Positions 59,253-64,000 of a stretch of 64,000 bases of DNA are shown here, piece by piece; positions within the stretch are counted from its first letter, which is position 1, and each line of letters opens with the position of its first letter. Origin of the DNA: Chryseobacterium sp. ISL-6. Lineage in GTDB: Bacteria; Bacteroidota; Bacteroidia; Flavobacteriales; Weeksellaceae. Location of the stretch: the NCBI RefSeq assembly GCF_018613715.1, contig NZ_JAGGPT010000003.1, positions 1 through 64,000 on the forward strand, read 5' to 3'. The notes below the pieces were generated by a model. The model did not search any database. It saw nothing but the letters and a program-made list of their open reading frames with translations, and was not told the origin of the DNA. The position numbers were made by a program, and so were the translations under genes.

Positions 59253-59456
59253 TTACATGCTATTTTCTTTTTTTATAATTAATGCCCATTTAATTAACTT
59301 GTCTAAAGTTTCCTGATTAGAATACAGTAAAAAGCGATGAGGTGATTCATTGAAGTTCAATAAAATGGCACCATATTATCTAAAGGAAAGCCCAAAATAC
59401 AAATGATCCTTCTCATTAATAATATTTTCAGCGAATTTAACCCTCTTTGATACAAA
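59253..59456 (-). pseudogene. Degraded gene fragment with an internal TAA
   Basis: The minus strand reads VKFAENIINEKDHLYFGLSF then R and TAA (59376-59378), then continues in frame YGAILLNFNESPHRFLLYSN and QETLDKLIKWALIIKKENSM to the stop at 59253. Amino-acid composition is protein-like on both sides. There is no start codon with a usual upstream region. It resembles the tail of a small membrane-associated protein; family not recognised. Confidence 0.45.
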
Positions 59457-59761
59457 AAAGCTCAACGATTTCTAAAATCAGATAAAAAAATAATTTACCT
59501 ATCCTACTTAAAAAATTGGGATATTTTTTTGAAATTAAAAAAAAATCACCACTTATTGATTTATAATTTACAATATCAATCAATTATAAATTATAAATAA
59601 AAAAGCAGTTACAAATACCTTCTAATAACCATTATTTATAAATTTTGAATCTATTACTCATTATAATAATTCAACTACATTTGAATTATTATTACAAATA
59701 TTTCTTGAAAAAAAACATGCTTTTTAAATTTAAAAATAACAAAACAATTAAAAAAATCAAA
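59457..59761. other. AT-rich intergenic stretch
   Basis: This 305-bp stretch is very AT-rich (over 80 percent) and precedes the secreted-protein gene. I see no gene, hairpin or consensus promoter in it. Confidence 0.5.
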
Positions 59762-60472
59762 ATGATGAAAATTAAAACTTGCACTCTGATTTTAGCTGCT
59801 TTCTCAACTTCATTATTTTCCCAAATAGGGATTAATACACCAACTCCAACAGCTTCTTTAGACATTAATGGAAACACAAAAATCCGAACGGTTCCACAGG
59901 TTCCCTCTATATCTGGCTATCAACTTTTAGCAATCAATCAAAGCACTAATGAGGTCTCAAAGATGGATCCATCGATAATCAATACGCTTGTCAATACAAA
60001 TACCACTGCTTATGCAGCAAAAAAAACTTCAGGTATCAGTCTTCTTAGTCTGGGATTATTTCCTGCTGGGTTTAGAGCGGTTAATTTTGTAACAACTGAA
60101 AGAACAGTTGGAAATATCGCTTTATTTTCTAACACTGACTATACATATACAGTACCATCAGCCGGAATTTACGCTATAGGCTACACCTTTCGCTATGGCA
60201 CTGGATTGCAGGCATCTGTATTAGCTAATTCGCCTGGTATTGGCATATTGAAAACGACAGGTACAACAGTCACTCTTTTAGACACACGGGTTTTTAGTGG
60301 GATCAATCTACTTCTCCTTAGCTTAACAATATCCGAAAGTAATATTAATTCAGTATATCCTCTACAAGCTGGTGATAAGATCTCTTTTGGACTTACAGGC
60401 TCTTCTCTTTTAGATCTTGGGCTATTAGGCTCCAGCGCCTCTTCTTTTTACATTTATAAAATCTCTAATTAA
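59762..60472 (+). CDS. Secreted protein with TNF/C1q-like beta pattern, unknown function
   Basis: The 236-residue product from ATG 59762 (MMKIKTCTLILAAFSTSLFS; a longer frame from 59645 is unlikely) has a Sec signal peptide and then the flavobacterial secreted-protein start QIGINTPTPTASLDINGNTK IRTVPQVPS. The remainder is beta-rich (SGISLLSLGLFPAGFRAVNF, GTTVTLLDTRVFSGINLLLL). Its terminator is strong. Likely an exported surface or structural protein, since leaders with GINTPTPTASLDI occur in Chryseobacterium cell-surface proteins. Confidence 0.65.
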   Translation: MMKIKTCTLILAAFSTSLFSQIGINTPTPTASLDINGNTKIRTVPQVPSISGYQLLAINQSTNEVSKMDPSIINTLVNTNTTAYAAKKTSGISLLSLGLFPAGFRAVNFVTTERTVGNIALFSNTDYTYTVPSAGIYAIGYTFRYGTGLQASVLANSPGIGILKTTGTTVTLLDTRVFSGINLLLLSLTISESNINSVYPLQAGDKISFGLTGSSLLDLGLLGSSASSFYIYKISN

Positions 60473-60500
60473 GTAACATCAAATAATTGTGTATATAGTC

Positions 60501-60537
60501 TAATCCATCATACGAAAAATGTGATGGATTAATTTTT
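60501..60537 (+). terminator. Terminator of the secreted-protein gene
   Basis: TAATCCATCA (60501-60510) pairs with TGATGGATTA (60522-60531) and is followed by A then T6. Confidence 0.85.
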
Positions 60538-60731
60538 TCTGTATTTGAAATAGCCTATTTTCTCATTATCATATTTAATTACAGTTTTTCTATATCCTGT
60601 CTAACGCAGCTTTTTTTGAAAGAATGAATCTCTATTTGAAAAATGCCATATCATCATTTCTTTTACTTTAGATAAATTCAATATTAATATTTTTCTATAT
60701 TTGATTGATACAAACATTAAAAGAATATACT

Positions 60732-60944
60732 ATGAAAAAATTATGGATAGGAGCGGTTTTAGGTTTACTTTTTTTAGGTAGCTGTGCTCAGAACAAGGAA
60801 AAACGTGAAGAATTTAAAGATGAGCATGATAAAAATGCAATGCGAAATACGATGGGAGATTCTGCGGTAGCCAATTCAGATCAAGCTCCAGCCACAAAAT
60901 CAGATACCGTAAAAATGAAATCAGATTCTACAAAAACAAAATAA
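60732..60944 (+). CDS. Small Lys/Ser-rich lipoprotein
   Basis: The 70-residue product from ATG 60732 has a lipobox (MKKLWIGAVLGLLFLGSC, Cys18) and a charged tail ending DTVKMKSDSTKTK. It is a likely paralogue of 57973-58194. A terminator follows directly. Role unknown. Confidence 0.6.
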   Translation: MKKLWIGAVLGLLFLGSCAQNKEKREEFKDEHDKNAMRNTMGDSAVANSDQAPATKSDTVKMKSDSTKTK

Positions 60945-60950
60945 TAAAAG

Positions 60951-60974
60951 ATCCGCGGAAATTCTGCGGATTTT
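60951..60974 (+). terminator. Terminator of the lipoprotein gene
   Basis: ATCCGC (60951-60956) pairs with GCGGAT (60966-60971), followed by TTTT. Confidence 0.7.
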
Positions 60975-61104
60975 CGCTTTCAGTGACGTGGTTAAAAAAT
61001 CAAATCATTAGTCAAATAGCTCAATCATTAGAAATAATTTTTAAAAATAAAAAAACATCGCAACTATTTTCACTTAAATGCGACTTACACATTAACATAA
61101 TTAT

Positions 61105-61112
61105 TACATTTG
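61105..61112 (+). promoter_or_regulatory. -7 element of the thioredoxin-like gene
   Basis: TACATTTG matches TAnnTTTG, 20 bp upstream of ATG 61133; no -33 element is obvious. Confidence 0.4.
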
Positions 61113-61132
61113 CAATCAATAAAAAAGTATTT

Positions 61133-62293
61133 ATGAAAAAGTTAGCTATACTCTCTTCCATTTTTATCGGAATTGTCACATTTGGACAAGGGATAAAATT
61201 TGAAGATACCAGCTTCGCAAGCGTTGTTGCCAAAGCGAAAAAAGAAAACAAACTTATTTTTATCGATGCCTATGCTTCTTGGTGTGGACCATGTAAACTA
61301 ATGGTAAAAAATATCTTCCCATTAAAAGATGTTGGAGATTATTATAATGCTCATTTCATCAATGCAAAAATTGATATGGAAAAGGGTGAAGGGATCGATC
61401 TGGCTAAGAAATATAATGTAAAAGCTTTTCCAACGTATCTATTTATCAATGGAAATGGTGAAGAAGTACACAGAACTTTAGGATATGTAGAAGAGAAAGA
61501 TTTTATTCAATTTGCTAAAGATGCTGAAGATCCTAACAAGAGATTGACTGCTTTAAAGCAAAAATTTGAAGGGGGAGAAAAAGATCCTGAATTTTTAAAG
61601 AATCTTGCAGGACTTACCATTTATAATGACAGCGAATTTGCTGGTAAAGTCTTAGACCGTTATTTCCAGGCAAAACCAACTTTGGACCAGGAAGATATTC
61701 AATTGTTACTTTCTGGAATTCAAAGTACGGATAGCCCTTTATATAAAATCTTTAAGGATAAAAAAGCTTCTATCATTGCTATTCTCCCTGTAGATAAGTA
61801 TGATAAGATTGATAAAAACATCAAGCTAAACAGTATTCTGAAAAAATCTTATAATGCAGATACTAAAACCTGGGATGAGAAATACTTTTCAACTGAAACT
61901 CAAAAATTCATGAGTAAGGATGAAGCTGATAAAGTATTTAAAAAAGTAAAAGCGAGCAGGGCTTTAAAAAATAAAGACATCCCAACTTATGAGAAGCTAA
62001 CTTTAGAATTATACAAAGATTATTCTACTGCATCTTCTGAGGAATTAAACTCTATTGCATGGGATTTCTTTGAAAATGTAACCACAAAATCATCTCTTGA
62101 AAAAGCTGTTCTTTGGGCTCAGGAATCTGTAAAGAAAAGTGAAAATTCTGCCAATACTGACACTCTAGCCAATCTTTATAACAAAGTTGGTGATAAGAAA
62201 AATGCGAAACTTTGGGCTGAAAAAGCAATAGCACTTGCTAAAGCTTCAGGTGAGGATGCTTCAGACACTGAAAAATTACTAAAAAGTCTTTAA
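61133..62293 (+). CDS. Periplasmic thioredoxin-fold protein with TPR-like C-terminus
   Basis: The 386-residue product from ATG 61133 has a signal peptide (MKKLAILSSIFIGIVTFGQG), a thioredoxin domain with the active-site WCGPC (FIDAYASWCGPCKLM), and a C-terminal alpha-helical region (about 190-386, including LNSIAWDFFENVTTKSSLEK then AVLWAQESVKK). The longer frame from 60983 would place the signal sequence internally and is rejected. It likely reduces or transfers disulfides in the periplasm. Confidence 0.8.
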   Translation: MKKLAILSSIFIGIVTFGQGIKFEDTSFASVVAKAKKENKLIFIDAYASWCGPCKLMVKNIFPLKDVGDYYNAHFINAKIDMEKGEGIDLAKKYNVKAFPTYLFINGNGEEVHRTLGYVEEKDFIQFAKDAEDPNKRLTALKQKFEGGEKDPEFLKNLAGLTIYNDSEFAGKVLDRYFQAKPTLDQEDIQLLLSGIQSTDSPLYKIFKDKKASIIAILPVDKYDKIDKNIKLNSILKKSYNADTKTWDEKYFSTETQKFMSKDEADKVFKKVKASRALKNKDIPTYEKLTLELYKDYSTASSEELNSIAWDFFENVTTKSSLEKAVLWAQESVKKSENSANTDTLANLYNKVGDKKNAKLWAEKAIALAKASGEDASDTEKLLKSL

Positions 62294-62313
62294 TTAAACT
62301 TTTAATAAAACAA

Positions 62314-62343
62314 AAAACCGTAGCATTGCTCTACGGTTTTTTT
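62314..62343. terminator. Bidirectional terminator
   Basis: AAAACCGTAG (62314-62323) pairs with CTACGGTTTT (62331-62340) with a 7-base loop; T runs on both sides serve the plus-strand thioredoxin-like gene and the minus-strand fabH. Confidence 0.85.
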
Positions 62344-62354
62344 ATTTTTAATAA

Positions 62355-63377
62355 TTAATATTGGAACAGCACACTTCCCCAGGTAAATCCACTTCCAAAA
62401 GCAGAAAGAAGAACCAAATCTCCTCTTTTGATCTTACCCAGCTCAATCGCTTCATTTAAAGCAATTGGAATAGATGCTGCGGTTGTATTTCCATATTTCT
62501 GGATATTGTTATGAATTTTCTCATCGGGCAGTCCAAATTTCTGCTGTACAAACTGTGCAATTCTTAAATTCGCCTGATGTGGAATAAACATATCAAGATC
62601 TTCAATTGTCTTTCCTGCTTTATTTAATGCTTCCTGCATCGTTTCAGGAAATCTTGTTACCGCATGTTTAAATACAAAATTTCCATTCATAATTGGATAC
62701 ACTTCCTTGTTGGTGACATTTTCCGGTTCTTTTCTCATCCTGTCACTCCATCCGTATTTTGAACCTGGAAACTGTGTACACAATTCATCAGCATATTTCC
62801 CTTCAGAATGCATATTGAAAGCTAAAATATCTCCAGCATTCTCATCTTCAGTAGCAGAAAGTATAATAGCTCCTGCTCCATCTCCGAAGATCACAGAAAC
62901 GCCTCTTCCTTCATCAGAAAAATCCAGTCCAAAAGAATGAACTTCAGCACCTACTACTAAAATATTTTTATAAGCTCCTGTTTTAATAAAAGCATTCGCA
63001 ACGCTCATTGCATATACAAACCCGGAACATTGATTCCTTACATCAAGGGCACCAATGGTATCACAGCCCAACATATCCTGAAGCAGTACCCCACAGCCTG
63101 GAAAATAGTAATCCGGAGAAAGAGTAGCAAAAACAATATAGTCTATATCCTTAGCCGTTAAACCAGCTTTTTCAAGCGCTTTTTCAGAAGCTTTGAAAGC
63201 TAAATAAGCAGTAGTTTCCTGAGAATCGTTTCTGTTTTTTCTATGTCTTCTTTCTTTGATGCCTGTCCTTTCTGTGATCCATTCATCATTAGTGGTCATT
63301 AATTTCGCTAGATCATCATTCGTTACAACATTATCCGGGACATAAAATCCTATTCCTTTTATTGTACTTTTAATCAT
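62355..63377 (-). CDS. fabH: 3-oxoacyl-ACP synthase III
   Basis: The 340-residue KAS III starts MIKSTIKGIGFYVPDNVVTN. The catalytic Cys117 is in RNQCSGFVYAM, and the His/Asn residues are in FIPHQANLRIAQF and QKYGNTTAASIPIA. It condenses acetyl-CoA or another starter with malonyl-ACP to initiate fatty-acid synthesis in the cytosol. No fab operon partner is in the window. Confidence 0.92.
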   Translation of the reverse strand: MIKSTIKGIGFYVPDNVVTNDDLAKLMTTNDEWITERTGIKERRHRKNRNDSQETTAYLAFKASEKALEKAGLTAKDIDYIVFATLSPDYYFPGCGVLLQDMLGCDTIGALDVRNQCSGFVYAMSVANAFIKTGAYKNILVVGAEVHSFGLDFSDEGRGVSVIFGDGAGAIILSATEDENAGDILAFNMHSEGKYADELCTQFPGSKYGWSDRMRKEPENVTNKEVYPIMNGNFVFKHAVTRFPETMQEALNKAGKTIEDLDMFIPHQANLRIAQFVQQKFGLPDEKIHNNIQKYGNTTAASIPIALNEAIELGKIKRGDLVLLSAFGSGFTWGSVLFQY

Positions 63378-63450
63378 ATAGTTTTTTTAATTTTGGCAAA
63401 GATAAACTTATTTAATCCATAGTATTTCAAAATATTAGTATTTTTACTTT

Positions 63451-64000
63451 ATGCCAATTGACACTATATACAGAGATTCCCACTGCGAATGGGTAGACGT
63501 AGAAGCTCCTACTGCAGAAGATCTGCAATTTCTTCATGAACGATATGAGATCAATAACCTTCTTTTGGAAGATACTCTGGATCCTAATCACTTACCTAAA
63601 TATGAAGAGGATGGAAATGTAAAATTCTTTTTATTAAGGGAAAGTACTGAATTGGAAAGAAAAAACCTGAATACAATAAGTGATATCAGCACCAAAATTG
63701 GAATCTTTATTTTAGAGAATACCATTATCACTGTTCACAGGATGAAAACAAGAAGTATCTCTGAAACGAAAAAACAATTATCTCAAAATCAGGAAAACAC
63801 ATCATGCGTAAAAATAGCATTAATGATTGCTTTACTGATCATGAAAAGTTTTGATGATGAATCGATCAGTTTACTGGAAACCATGGATAATATCGAAAAT
63901 GAGATCTTCCTGAAAAATACCAATCATACGACACAGATCCGCAGACTTTATAAATTAAAAAGAAAATCGGGATTAAATTCCAGAGTATTGATCATTTCTA
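63451..64000 (+). CDS. CorA-type divalent cation transporter (N-terminal part)
   Basis: A frame opens with ATG at 63451 (MPIDTIYRDSHCEWVDVEAP) and runs open to the window end, 183 codons. It shows the CorA funnel domain: LQFLHERYEINNLLLEDTLD, IGIFILENTIITVHRMKTRS, FLKNTNHTTQIRRLYKLKRK. The membrane helices and the GMN motif lie beyond 64000. It should be a Mg2+/Co2+ channel of the inner membrane. It is divergent from fabH with about 70 bp between the starts. Confidence 0.8.
   Translation, partial: MPIDTIYRDSHCEWVDVEAPTAEDLQFLHERYEINNLLLEDTLDPNHLPKYEEDGNVKFFLLRESTELERKNLNTISDISTKIGIFILENTIITVHRMKTRSISETKKQLSQNQENTSCVKIALMIALLIMKSFDDESISLLETMDNIENEIFLKNTNHTTQIRRLYKLKRKSGLNSRVLIIS

Noticed and set aside
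60983..61132. Longer N-terminus for the thioredoxin-like protein
   Set aside because: The extension would bury the clear signal peptide at MKKLAILSSIF; ATG 61133 follows a TAnnTTTG element.
1..64000. rRNA and tRNA genes
   Set aside because: I saw no rRNA-like sequence and no cloverleaf with GGTTCRANYCC at a plausible place; a tRNAscan run would settle it.

Overview
The window looks like the chromosome of a Weeksellaceae-type flavobacterium, most likely Chryseobacterium or a close relative. Base composition is low-GC. Promoters carry the TAnnTTTG -7 element. The window has a type IX secretion sorting domain, SusC-like TonB receptor, DUF6443/RHS, DUF4421 and DUF6526 families, and core genes (mnmE, pruA, fabH, corA-like) typical of that group. 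The species call is inference from gene content.

Bases 1 to about 34 kb are accessory DNA and the rest is mostly core-like. Left part (1-14 kb): a Ski2-like helicase resembling HamB of Hachiman defence; an Mrr-nuclease/nSTAND3 NTPase gene broken by a frameshift; a short run of small secreted or lipoprotein genes separated by attC-like structured repeats; two large proteins with HEPN-type RN-x3-H motifs (one DUF4209); a PD-(D/E)XK protein; and an HD-domain dNTPase-like protein preceded by a 50-residue membrane peptide. A serine recombinase killed by a TAG codon and an XRE regulator close this part.

The most interesting locus is at 15.2-17.6 kb. An ECF-type sigma factor with an extra C-terminal helix-turn-helix is followed 1 bp later by a 364-residue Cas12f/TnpB homologue that has lost its RuvC residues and zinc finger. 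Directly downstream is a structured non-coding segment ending in ACAAC, a GC-rich stretch and a T8 run, which has the layout of a guide RNA. Twelve bases at the guide position recur exactly in the structured leader upstream of the sigma gene, suggesting that the guide targets its own operon. I see no CRISPR array. This matches the recently described idea of sigma-factor/dead-Cas12f RNA-guided transcription.

At 17.6-26.1 kb is a four-gene minus-strand polymorphic-toxin operon: T9SS-sorted protein, RHS-type shell, DUF6443/RHS protein with a His/Cys peptidase-like tip, and a lipoprotein that may be the immunity protein. A decayed RHS fragment lies beside the sigma-dCas12f locus. At 26.6-34.1 kb is an integrative mobilizable element: NUMOD protein, MobV-like relaxase with an oriT-like inverted repeat, Toprim primase, an iteron-like region, VapE helicase, excisionase-like HTH and tyrosine integrase, abutting the 3' end of mnmE.

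From 34 to 64 kb the gene content is housekeeping: mnmE; a quinone reductase/saccharopine-dehydrogenase-like/Crp cluster; two tandem candidate small RNAs; aminopeptidase P; topoisomerase IB; an AraC regulator. The 10-kb urease operon ureABC-OMP-ureEFGD-ureH-urea transporter-TonB receptor supplies the enzyme, nickel chaperones and uptake systems. It is followed by pruA, small lipoproteins, a second AraC regulator, a thioredoxin-fold protein, fabH and the start of a CorA-type transporter. Palindromic REP-like elements occur at 39.5 and 41.8 kb.
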